This document shows positions 26,301-38,289 of a stretch of DNA of 64,000 nucleotides, in pieces (the stretch's first letter is position 1; every line of letters begins with the position of its first letter). The notes under the pieces are model-generated. The model saw only the letters and a program-made list of their open reading frames with translations. It made no database searches and was not told the origin of the DNA. The DNA is taken from positions 7,789,227 through 7,853,226 of the forward strand of contig OZ038323.1 in the NCBI GenBank assembly GCA_964035795.1, written 5' to 3'. Made by a program: the position numbers and the translations under genes. Source of the DNA: Pterobdella sp. o SKG-2022 (taxonomy: Eukaryota > Annelida > Clitellata > Hirudinida > Piscicolidae).

Positions 26301-29300
26301 TTTACAGTGGTTTGTATCGGTAGGTTGTGAACTTAGGGTATTTACGTTGTATTATATTAACAGCTTGTATTTATATTTACATTATTATCTTGCATTTGTA
26401 GTTTGTAGGTACATTCCTAATATTTACATCGTACCAAATTACAGATTTTTTATTTTAAAATTTATGTAATAATAAATTGAGGATTTGTTTGTATACAACT
26501 ATTTTATTTATTATATTTATATTATATTGTGTTGAAAAAATTCAAATTTATAATATTAATTTCAAACGTATATATTTGATTTAAATTGTATTGGTGTAAT
26601 TTATTTGCACCTAATGTATTATCTTAGTTAATGTATATTAATTTTTTCATATAGAAAATTATTGTATCTATAAATTTATAATTTATGCATACATCGATAA
26701 GACACACAACAATACAACAAAAACTACAGCAACAACACCTAAAACAATAGTAACAACAACAAAAATACCAACAACAACAACAAGGCCATAGAGGCATTAA
26801 CTCAAAACCTTATAGACTATAACTAACAGTATCAATAATAACATTAACAAACTCAAAATTCATCATATAAAAATTTCTAATGGTTAACATCGGCATGTAA
26901 TATTATGCCATATAAACAGCTAGTACATTTAATAGTGATTGTACAACTCAAGGTACTTTGAGTGTATGGTAGGGGCATAGCGGTTAGAATAGAAAACGTT
27001 GAACTCAGCATTGGACTTATTTACATAACAATTATCATGTTTGAGATTACCCTATCGCTGTTACCCGACTGTTTTAAATGTTAACCTGTGTGGTCTATTG
27101 TTGTAACAAAATCTCGTTTTTCTGTTTATTCTTCAAAAGTATATTTTCATTACTATAGCTTTATTATGGTTGTGACTATTCATACCTCGTTGTCATGAAA
27201 TAAAAATTAGACTCATAACACACTAAGTGATGTGGCTGTGTGAAGTTTTCTTAGAGGTTATGACGTTGATTTCAAGGATTATTAGTATTGAGACTTCCCA
27301 TAGTATTATTATTGTTGTTTTAGCGGGGTTTGTTTCAGGTTTTATATAATTTTCATTAAATAATATTATCAAATAAAAATATTTTTTTATATAGGTATAT
27401 TTTTGTTATATTGATATATAAATTTATCGGTTTAAATTATTATAAATTTATTTAGTTATATATCAATTTGTATTAATTAACAAAGTATTTATATCCTAAT
27501 TAATTAGTATCAGATTAATTACCATTCATTGATGAAATATTTAAATCCATTTATTCACTAATATTCCATTATATTCATTAATTAAATTTATTATCATTTA
27601 ATGCTGGAAAAGACATAACATGACTGGTATTATCATCTCGTACAGATAAAACAATGATGGGATTGTACTTTAACAACAAAATAATCTATAATTTCTGTAC
27701 TGTTCTCACATAGTGACAAAAATAGGAAGCAATAAAAGAAATAAATAAATTTTTATAGCATATGGGTTATTCAAAGGCACAATATAACTGGAGATATAGA
27801 TAATGAAATCGAAGGTACAGATAGTGATATATTATGAAAGCAATTAATATTAATATTCTTATTGTTAACATTTTTTTATTATTCTAAACATTTATATAAA
27901 TTTATATAAAGACAAAAAAAATAATTGAATAATAACAGAATAATTTGATAAATTCATATTTAAAATGAAGAATTTCTTGTTGATGTACAAAAAGGTCTAT
28001 TAGATTAACCATAATCAAAACTTTTTAAAAAAATGTATTTATTCGCAAAAATAGAAATAGAAACTATTTTATCGAATGATAACGATAGTGATACAAACAG
28101 TAAAGATAATGCCAATGATCAAACTCCTATGAAACTGCTGAAGTGCATAACAGATAAATATGAAAGAATAATATAATATAATATATTTATAATTAATGTT
28201 TAGAAAAAAATAATTTTGAATTATCAATAATTGGAATTTTATTATGGGTGAATAGAAATTATCGAAAAATTTGAAATAAATGTCATTTAAACGATGATTG
28301 AAAAGCCAAAGTAAAATGAAGAAATTTTGTGAGCACTATTAGTTTCCATATTAAAATGTTTTCTAACGTTATTAATACAAACACCATTGAAAATGATACA
28401 AACCAATCAAAAACCGCCAATAATAAAAATCAAACCGAATCAATGAATATTCTTATCGTTATTGTACCTGAATAAGATGCCAATAAATACCAAAATAATT
28501 CTCAGTTATCAACTATAACAGTACATGTGGAAACTACTTAACTAACGTACTTGATTTTATTGTTTTGCACCGGGAGGTTCAAGATTTTTATACCCCCAAT
28601 AAGTGTGTTTGAAGCAACTAATTTGGTGGTAGTTAGACATTTTTCCCAAGTACCCAACTCGAACGAGAATATTTCTCTCAAATGGGGTCTAATACTTGCA
28701 TCTATTTTTAAACGCTCAATCTTGTTTTATTGATTTTTTTTTTGTGTAATTTAAAATTTTGGAGACGCATCAATACTCATAATGGATAACCATATGATTT
28801 CAAAATTTTAATTATTCAGTTATTTAAAACCAATTAATTAACAATAATATATTACTAATATTTCATCGGCCCGCATAGCTCAGCTGGTAGAGCGTTAGAC
28901 TAGTTGTCTAAAGTAACCGGGCTCAATCCCGCGCCGGCCAACAATTATACACACAAGAAGTAGCGCCCTGTGAATCATCTGTTGAGCTAACGAAACTCCA
29001 ATATGGGGCGACTAAAAGTCGATCTAAAAAAAAAAAAAAATATTTTATAAAGCTATATGCTAGTAGGGATTTTATCGATGAATAGCCTATTGGGAGATGA
29101 TATTTTGATAGATATAATATTATTTTTAAATTTTGCGTTGTGTATCGATAGAAAAAAAGATGAGCTTAGCAACACCAAACTGTATGTCTTATATACAATA
29201 CATGTATCATTTTAAATGTGAATAAATCAAAAAAATAAAAAAAGCTTGTTATAAAGTTTTTAAATAAAACAGAAAAACAAACATATTTAGAATTAAATAA

Positions 29301-32300
29301 AGTAAAAAACACAAGAACAAACATAAGCAAGCTTAGCTACAAAAAGTCCTAGAAAAAACAGTACGAAAACAAACACACACAGACAAATAAAAATGAGAGC
29401 AAAACACAAAGATGAAAACAAACATGTATATAAAAAATATATAAAAACAAGCAAACATTGAAACAAAAAACACAAACAACTGTAAATAAGAACAAAAACA
29501 AACAGCATAACAATAATGAACATAAAACAAAAAACACACAGCATAACAATAATGAACATAAAACAAAAAACACACAGCATAACAATAATGAACACAAAAA
29601 AAACAGCATAAAAATGATAAAAATAACAACAACAAAATATTTTAAAAAAACATAAAATCAAAAAACACACAAACAAACGATGCGAGAAGGATTTAATTAA
29701 AGCAATTGTAATGTCCTTGTGCGCATGCTGGAATCCGATGCTTTTTATTTTTTGTTGTTTTTTTTATTTTTCTTGTTTCTATTTTTGTTGTTGTTTTGTT
29801 TTTTTATATTTATTATTATTTCATCAGAGCTTTTATTTGCTATTTATAGAATCAAATTGGAAGTGAATAAAATAATTAGAAAACTTGGTAATTAGTGCAA
29901 TTAAAATTAAAAATACGATAAAAAAATCTAAATTTAAAAAATGAAAAGTGGATTGAAAGATTGAAGGTTGAACAAGATTCCAGCGTGTAATTGTCGTTAG
30001 GCAAAACAGGAAACAGTTCGGCTTTATATAGAGCAGTATGAAAGTTTAGAAGATTTGGAAATTTTAATCTTTATGTTCTCCAACGTTTGATTGTAAGTAG
30101 TTTCAATGTTATTGGTTAGCAATTAAAAGACAATAATTAATATTTTACATTGTGCAAACGTAGATCGGTGTGTTAGTGTTAGAGGTGTATCTAAAGACCA
30201 CAAGTTTATATATTTAGAAAAATTAAAATGAGCTTCAAATCTAAAATTTATTTCTTTTTGATTGTTTATTTGAAAATTATCAAAAATTGAAGACACTTGA
30301 CTTTCACTTTATATAAATATCAAGTATAAAATCTGATAAAATGTGAAATATTTATCGAAACAACGGCTTACATGCATTGAAAGTTGCGGGCAAATTACAC
30401 ACAAACACTTAAAAGAGAATTCCATTCCAAATCTTATTAAAACAGCGCTAAACTTTATAAAAAACACTCAATATTTTATGCATTTACCGGAAGAAGAAAA
30501 CACATTACGACGCGGGGAGGAAGCAGAATTTAATAATAACAAAAATAAAGATAAAGAGTATAAAAAAAAAATAATAATAAGTAAATGGAATTGAAAAGAA
30601 AACAAAGATAACTGGAGGCATGCGACAAGGTTTCTATGACGTCATCAGGTCATGGAGGGTTCAACGCGGGAGATGGAAGTAGGAAGAAAAGTGGATAGAT
30701 AAATAGAAAACAAATAATTAAAAAAAATAGATAAGTAGATAGAAAGATGGATAAATAGAAAGGTAGGTAGGCATTTAAGCAGATATATAGAGTGATATGC
30801 AAGAAAAGTAGTTTTTTGAAAACTTGGAAGCGTTTCCGATAATAATAATTTTGAAAAAATGAAAAAAAATAGAATAAAAAACTGATAAACAAGCAGAAAT
30901 ACTTTCTCATCTTAATTGTTCTTTGGCGCTACATAAATTTCCATCATTTTTGGTCGTTTTTTTCTGAACCTTCTCAAATCTTCCTCTAGTATTGAACAAT
31001 GGTTCGTGCTATATAATGGTACATTTGTGTAATAGTTGTCAGTACTCTGAATGAATGCAGTACAGCATAATTAAATTTCAGGTCTGCGCCAGAATATATA
31101 GATAGATAACTGAGTTGATTCTTTTTCCGGGTTGATGATGATGATGAGAATTAAAACATTATGATATTAATAAGGATGAATTTTAGATTTTAATTTAACA
31201 ATTTTAGATTTGTCTTTTTATATTCTTTTTTCTTCTACACTCTACACCACTCACCACCACACACTCTCCATACACCCCTCACTCCCACACACTCTCCATA
31301 CACCACTCACCACCACACACTCTCCATACACCACTCACCACCATACACCCCCCATACACCACTCACCACCACACACTCTCCATACACCACACACCCTCAC
31401 ACAATCCCCATACACCGCACATCACCACCACCATTAAGCAATGCTCAATCTTATAGCTCGTCTTACACGTTTTAATCTTGACACGACTATTTTTAATCTT
31501 TTGTTACCTCTGCTATTTTATCTCCGCCATATTTATACTTTCTATTTAATGTTCGTCATTTATACAGCCGGCATTTTATCTCTTTGTTTGTTTTCTTATT
31601 CATTTTTATCGTTCTTTTTGATTTGATTGCTTTTTATTTTATGGTTTTTGGACGTATTTTACATAATTTATTCAAAAAAAACTTCATTTTTATCCCGGAA
31701 ATGAAATTCAAAAAGCTATTTGAACAACATGAAATCTAATTTTTCAAGTACGCGTTATGGAAACTTAAAATATACTAAAATAAACTCAAAAAATACTAAC
31801 TAATCCAAAATATACCAAAAACATAAAATGAAAACATTAATTTATCCAACATCACCCAAAAGCCTTCAAAAAAGAATCTATAAAATTCCCAAAATTCTCA
31901 TGAAGCAAATTCAATTTTACAGATAATTAACAGTTAAATTTCCTTTTAACCATAACAGTGCTCGACCCGGCAGGCCACCGAAGAGATCAGGCAACGTTGG
32001 CATGGCAACGGAAGTTATGAAAAAACAAAGACTGCAAATAAATAATGATTTTTATCAAAGCCACCATCATCCTTCACCCACGACTTCCTACTTGGGTAAG
32101 TAGCCATGTTGGAAAGTTATGGCTTTTTTTATGCTTTTAATTACGATATTTGCTTGCAAAAGATTTAATTAAAGGTAGAAATAAAAAAAGGATTTATAAA
32201 TAGGAATGTTTATGAATAAAAAAATGACAAATGAGAACTTGTAATACTTGGGAAATTTCTTAATTAATGAATGCAATTAAGGATAAAATATTAATATGAC

Positions 32301-35300
32301 TTAAGACCTTGTAATGTTACAGCACCAATCAAATGTAGCCGTAACTACCTCGTGACACGAAATCAACCAATCAAGATAAAACAATTGATATGATGCTATT
32401 TATGCTTTTGATATGTTTTTGCGATAATTAATTATATGAATACATGAAAATGCTTTTTAAAAGAGTTTTAATATCAAGCGAAGTTCTTGTTAGAGGGTAG
32501 TTGAAGGTTTTAGTTAGATTAGAGAATGAATCATGACAATATGGCCTCGCTTGAAGTCATTAAAATCGCCTCGAAAAGTGAAACTAATTGAATATTATGT
32601 CGATGAATTAACTTTCCTTTGCTTCTTTTCGTGTTGAACATTTTGGAACAAATCAGTATTAAATTTAGAGAATAGATTAGCACAATAAGTTGGCACAGTA
32701 AATACTCAATGCATAAAAATGTTTGTGAGCTTAATGTTGTGAAACTCAGCCACCATCCATCACAATTAATTTTGAAATATCTTTGCGAAATGATGCCGAG
32801 ATATTTCCTTAAAATGATTTTTTTAAAATTTTGACTTTTATATTAAAAATTTTTTTTGAGTAAAAGAGCAGGAAATTTGAAGCACCGTAAGCATTTTGAA
32901 CAACGAAGATAATGTTAGCGAAAACCGGCATGAAATTTGTTTAAAAATATGCATTTGATGGTGATGTATTATTGGGTGTGAAGGGTCATTTATTTTTCAG
33001 ATTCCTCGCTCCGACGTGTTTCTTGCATTTAAACGCATTTATCCACCAATTCCCATCAAACAAACTCTTTTGATTCAAGCACACTTGAAGACTGAATCAT
33101 TTTAGCTTTAATTAAAACGCTCAAGTGACCCTATTTGATGTACGTTTTTTTTACGTTAGGTGGAATTAAAATAATATCAGCTAGCTGTCTGCGTACTTAA
33201 TATTGATAAAGGCTGGATGTGTGCATTAAAGAGACAATGGCCTCAAAAATGCTCACGTCACTGCCTTGATTAAGTTTATCGCTCCCAAGAGGCTCTTGCT
33301 TATGCATTGTCATGCAGGCATCCATCATTTTTATATATGTACACGAGGTGTGTGTGCGTGTATGTGATAAATATTGATAAAGGACGTGAAATTAAACAAA
33401 CAAATCATTATTGATAGAAAGCTTGGTTTTATTGAAATCAGTGGAAATTTAAGGAGAGAATGAGCCGTAATTAAGGATTTTGAGAAGCATTAGTAGAAGA
33501 CGATAAATATAGTTTTTATATCTTCCATTGCTGCGTTCATCGTAAATACACATTAGCTTCATGGCTCAGATATGATTAAAAAACACCTGTTTATGAACAT
33601 TTTGTATGGTGGCAGAATGCATTACGAAATATGAGCTATGCAAAGAGCGTATAAAACATAATGGTTTTTATCTCAATCTGAGATTTATAAAATTAGTTTT
33701 TTCATTAAAATTTTGCTTTTATACATATGAAATTTTTCCTGTTAGAAAAAACACCTAATATGACATAGATTAAACATTATCAAATCCTTACTTGAACTAT
33801 TTAATATCATAACCACCATTCACCATGAAACACACAATCTCACACAGAACCGATAAAAAAGCCCTCCTTCTCCCACCCATACCTCTCCTTGACTGAGCCA
33901 AAACCCTCCCTTCTCCCCTCCTACCCCATCAACTTCCTACCTTTTGGACACCCTGGTTTCATGAATTTCATGGCCAGTCATCTAGCTACTGGTCGACAGC
34001 TGGCTCCCTCTCTCTTTGACTTCAACGCTTCAGCTAGGTTTGATACAGACTTGTGGGTTAACTAGAAGTGATGCATTCTTAAAAGTCTAAACGCTTCATT
34101 GATGAGACTATTTTTGACGTTGTTTTTCCACTTTTTTATTTGCAGCTTGCTACTGTTTCGATTTGAAATTTAAAAAATGAAGGTGATAGACAATTTAAAT
34201 AATGTAACTAAAAGCTTATGAAGCTGTATAAATATATGATAATTTAGTATAAATAAGAAATTACTAAATAGTAAAATAACATAAATGAAAGATGATATAA
34301 ATGAACGAATGATAATTTGCATTAATTAACACTATGCTAAGTGGAGTTAATGAAACAACAATAACTGGTATTAGTGACGTGGAAGTAAGCTTGAGACTTC
34401 GTTTGGAGGTGTTTTCAAGATGGTAATCATGTTTGATTTTGTAATAGATTGCCTTTGCAGGCTATCAAATTGAAAATGGGATGGTCATTATACACGAAAG
34501 GTGCACAGTGTTGAAATTAATACTTCCATACCTTTTTGGATCAATTTTTAATCTTGAAAGGGTTTTGGGAGGGGGGATTTCATGTAAAATTTAATCCACA
34601 TAAATAATATCTTGTAAAACTAAACGAAACCCTTGTTAGAAGATTCTAATGTTTAACTTACTTAACATTCTAATTGACTCAACCTGAAGCTTGGCTTACT
34701 TACTAAACATTTTGAACAGGTTTAATGAAATGAAGCACCAACAGAGTCTAGCAGTGGTGGAGAAGAAGGAGGAAGAGGACTCAAAGAGGTTTACACCACC
34801 ATACAACAAGGAAGAAATGCTTTTTCACAAGGAGAAAATTTCTCAAAGTTATGAAAGCAAGAGGCATAAGCATTATGATGACGATGAAGACGATGATTCA
34901 GACAAAATCTCCAGCTCCCAACAGCAATCCATCAAGAATGATAAAGTTGAACTCAATACTCCTAGTAAGGTGTATAAGAATGGAGACATATGTAAGGAAG
35001 ATTACCCTCTAAATTTGGAGATGAACAAGTCGGATGCCTGGGGTGGGTCATATGGTGTTGTATTCTATTGCTTAAAGCTATAATAACCTTTATTCTCACA
35101 TGATTGTGGCATGCGGTGACATTATAGCCGGTTGATTCTCGAAAAGTTCAAGACTTTTTATTAGATTAATTAAACAACTTTGAAAAATTTTAATTTTTGA
35201 TTAGCAGGTGCAAGGAAAGAGAAGGAAGAGGAGGAAGAACGAGTTGAGAATAAAAAGGACAAGAATGCTGAACCACTCAGTACGACAATTTTTAAATATT

Positions 35301-37832
35301 TTTACTTTAATATTTAATATGGTTGAAATAAGCGAACTAATCTTTACTTTTGAGTTATGGGCGATAAGCTATGCGAGCAATATGGCAGCTTGACACATTT
35401 TGATTAATTTAAACTCGCACATCCCTGTTCTAATTTTAATACCCCACGTGACTAGTGAGCGAGAATTCTCACGTGGATACACCGGAAATAGTGACGATGG
35501 AGATGATGTTGATCAACATGCAAGCTATAGTGAAGATGGTGGCTGAGAAAATGAAGGAGAAGAATCAGAAACATGTTATCGAGAAAGGTGTGTGTGTGTT
35601 TGTAAGCGTGTGCGTGTTTTTAGATGTGAGCGTGTTTGTAGGTGTGTGCATGTGTGTTCTTGTGTTCAGAGGAAGAGAAGGTTTTAACCGATTTTTCACA
35701 AAAGGTTTTTATTCATGTAAATTTTGCTTAAAATATCGTTTCAAAATGATTCCAAATAAATTCTATTTTTTAAAAGTAATCTTCAATAGCAGTAATTGAA
35801 CTCAACATAAAAATGAAAAAATAAATAAAAATAAGAAGAAAAAAATAATAAAATGAAGATGGTATGGACTGAAAGATTAGCGGATTTGGAAGAGTGCCAG
35901 TTATTACAGCTTTGATTTATTTACCTATGTTTACTGTGCTCTTGTGTCTGTTGTTATTATTGTTTTTTTTGTTTATGTTATTGTTTTTTTTTGTTTATGT
36001 TATTGTTTTTTTTTGTTTATGTTATTGTTTTTTTTTTGTTTATGTTATTGTTTTTTTTTGGTTATGTTATTGTTTTTTTTTGTTTATGTTATTGTTTTTT
36101 TTTGTTTATGTTATTGTTTTTTTTGTTTATGTTATTGTTTTTTTTTTGTTTATGTTATTGTTTTTTTTTTGTTTATGTTATTGTTTTTTTTTCAATGTTG
36201 GTAGTGGCATTGTTTTTTATGGTAAAGTTTTTTGTTTTTGTTTTTGCGGCTGTATTTTTTTTTTGATTCCCCTGTTTTGTTCATTATGCTATATTTTTTT
36301 GTCTAGATTAGTTCTAATACTTTATATAATTGTTCAAATAAATTAATAGATTATAGAAAAATAAAATTCCAATTAACTTTAACGATGTTTCAAAAAGATA
36401 GTTCTATTTTAGGAAGATAGTTTTTGTATGTATTTAGAGCTAGTTAATTGAAGAGGCATACAAACAATGTGAGACGAAAATAAGGAATCATATTCAATCC
36501 CTCTCAAAATGTATTTATGATTCCATACTTGCTAATGACGAATTGAAAAACCCTTGAGAATTATTTATAAGCCCGACTATTTTTAAAATAATTCAAGCTG
36601 AAGATATGCTAGAAATAGAAAAAACAGAAAAATTCAAAATAAAATAATAGGAATAAATAATAAAATTGAAAAAAAAACTGAATAAATTAAAATTAAATTT
36701 AAAAATAAAAAAATTATAAAATAATAAAAATAAAATGAGTTATTAAAGACAACAGTCCGTAAAGGAACTGCAGGGATACTAATCCTCACATTCTTCTTTC
36801 TAATGTGCATTCTGTTGCTATTTTGTTTGAGACCAGTATGTTAAAGGCGTGGTGTTGAGATGGTGGGTTGTATTTGGGTGAGTGGATGAGGCAAGAGAGG
36901 TTTATTGCCTAATCGATTGCTTCCGTTTCTTTGGGGTTGTAATGCGTAGGTAGGAAATTTTGTTATGTTTGAATGTTATATATATTATTAAAACAAAATA
37001 AATTTTATTAATTTAAAAAAAAAATAAAAATAAAGTTCAAGCATAAAACTTGCAATAAATACATTTAAAATGGCGGTGTTAAAAGAACATAAAAAGTGCA
37101 GTGTAATACAGGCGATAACTTTTCGGCATCTTACGAATTCACATTGCGAAAAATTGAAGAAATGAATTATTATCATTGGCGTTGAAGCGAAGCGAAACTT
37201 TTTCTTTTCATTTTCTGCTTTTTTGTTTTTACGACTAAATTTTTCAAAAACGTTTCAATTTTATTGAACAATTTTTAAGAGATAAAATTAAAAAATTTCT
37301 TACCAGACAACCTTCTTCGGAAGTTGGAAGAAGAAAAGGAAGCAAGGTTGTCATTGGAAACGAAGTTGAGATTGTTGAAAGGCAGAGAAGAAAACCACTC
37401 CCCCAAAAATCCCTTCCACCCTGGCATCCCCCATCAAGTCATCCAATCACCTTCTTTCGCTAAGGATACTAAATATTCCACCAAAGATTCAGCATGTTCT
37501 TTTTCTGGAAATGATTTCAAATACCCTTCTTGTATTTCTCCTACATCTTTGACAAAACCATTTAAGAAGAAGAATGAAGATGAGAGATGTGGTAAGGAGG
37601 AAGAAGAAGAAGAGGAAGGGGACCACCCTTTCAGTTAGCGATTGTTCCCTTTTTTAAATATGATTTTTCAAACATTAAATACTCATTTTATTTCATTGAA
37701 CTCGCAGACAACTCCGAACATGGAATCGAAGTAGGTCAAGTGAGTCCCGTGAATTCACCGGAAGCCATAGTGACTCAGTTAAAGAACCAATCAAATCAGT
37801 TCAACCTTGTAAATGGAAGTTGTAAAGAATAA
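23307..37832 (+). CDS. dac: Dachshund (DACH) transcriptional co-regulator
   Basis: Ski/Sno-related nuclear co-regulator of the Six/Eya/Pax network; its DD1 domain binds DNA and partners and its C-terminal DD2 is a coiled-coil interaction domain. Nine exons: 23307-23454, 23564-23999, 31959-32095, 33848-34037, 34720-35054, 35208-35279, 35456-35587, 37307-37591, 37708-37832; consistent phases, 619 residues. DD1 at ~103-197 is very conserved (LICLPQAFELFLKHLVGGL, LGAIQPGVNRCKL, ending DCTNS) and is followed by ARPGRPPKRSG across the 8-kb intron. Residues ~240-440 are Pro-, then Lys/Glu/Asp-rich. DD2 starts near 440 (MEMMLINMQAIVKMVAEKMK) and runs into the coiled coil LLRKLEEEKEARLSLETKLR. The N-terminus is Ser/Gln/Pro/Thr-rich. 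Five consecutive introns are phase 1. The exact start Met is the least certain point; a further 5' exon cannot be excluded. Confidence 0.96.
28868..29040 (+). mobile_element. tRNA-derived SINE with poly(A) tail
   Basis: The head looks like a Lys-type tRNA: a perfect A box TAGCTCAGCTGG at 28876-28887, an anticodon-like hairpin (TTAGA ... TCTAA) and a degraded B box/T-arm around 28918-28931 with a six-base loop. An unrelated body of ~90 bp follows and ends in a 15-base A tract at 29026-29040. Possible target-site duplications flank it: TATTTCAT before and TATTTTAT after (7 of 8 match). It lies in the large dachshund intron in the sense orientation. The acceptor mismatch, shortened T-loop and A tail argue against a functional tRNA gene. 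Confidence 0.8.
29508..29602. repeat. 36-bp tandem repeat in dachshund intron
   Basis: A unit beginning CATAACAATAATGAACATAA is repeated two to three times with a truncated last copy, inside a longer A-rich ACAAA tract (29270-29670). ORFs on both strands are repeat artefacts. Confidence 0.75.
30675..30790. repeat. GATA/GATAAATA-type simple repeat
   Basis: Degenerate GATAGATAAATAGA units over about 110 bp within the large dachshund intron. Confidence 0.55.
31232..31436. repeat. 28-bp CACC/CATACACC minisatellite in dachshund intron
   Basis: Units of the form CCATACACCACTCACCACCA plus CACACTCT repeat about six to seven times with small length changes, ending in CATCACCACCACC. The ORF through it (31210-31437) encodes only Thr/His/Ser/Pro repeats. 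Confidence 0.85.
35951..36195. repeat. T-rich 22-24-bp minisatellite in dachshund intron
   Basis: About ten copies of TTTGTTTATGTTATTG followed by a T run of seven to ten bases. Unit length varies only through the T run, typical of slippage. Three overlapping Phe/Leu/Val/Tyr-rich ORFs here are artefacts. Confidence 0.9.
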
Positions 37833-38289
37833 GTAATGGAGGCAGAGTTGTTATTTAATTGAAGTATTTTTTGTTGGACACTCGGAAGTATTGATGGCAG
37901 TGACACTCTCCGCTTCGGAATTTTAGACCGCTTGCGCACTTATTTTATTTTTTGATGATTGATTTTATGGAATAAAACGTTTGTCTTGTGTGAAAAATTA
38001 CTCGAATGAGTGATAAAAAATTCAAATTTCAGGCTTTAAAAGCCAAAATGGCGCATTAAACTTGAGGAATTGTTAAGGAACACGATAGACAATTTATTTT
38101 ACATGCTGTGAATGTATAAATTTAGACATAACAATGCTTAAAAGCATACCCATAATTTTAAAATTAAAAAATTAAATTTAAAAAATTAAAAGAAAACACA
38201 AAAAAATTAACATTAAAAACGATAAGAGTAGACTACCACATATCGACCAAACTGCTAATTATATTCTAACGCCTAAACAATATAAGACA
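37833..38289. other. Convergent intergenic spacer between dachshund and TRAP1
   Basis: 457 bp separate the dachshund stop codon from the TRAP1 stop codon on the other strand. The spacer is AT-rich and must hold both 3' UTRs and polyadenylation sites; AATAAA occurs near 37970 on the plus strand. No gene is seen. Confidence 0.7.

Noticed and set aside
28868..28942. Functional tRNA gene
   Set aside because: The acceptor stem has a mismatch, the T-loop is one base short, the anticodon loop is atypical, and the sequence continues into a non-tRNA body with a poly(A) tail. A SINE explains all of this.
29508..29602. CRISPR-like short repeat array
   Set aside because: Units are directly adjacent with no unique spacers, and the DNA is animal nuclear sequence.
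29293..29676. Cys/Val/Phe-rich minus-strand ORFs (86-127 codons)
   Set aside because: Products of the A-rich 36-bp repeat, open in three frames simultaneously.
35894..36346. 150-codon Phe/Val/Tyr-rich ORF looking like a transmembrane protein
   Set aside because: It is the translation of the GTTTATGTTATTG-plus-T-run minisatellite and is open in three frames.
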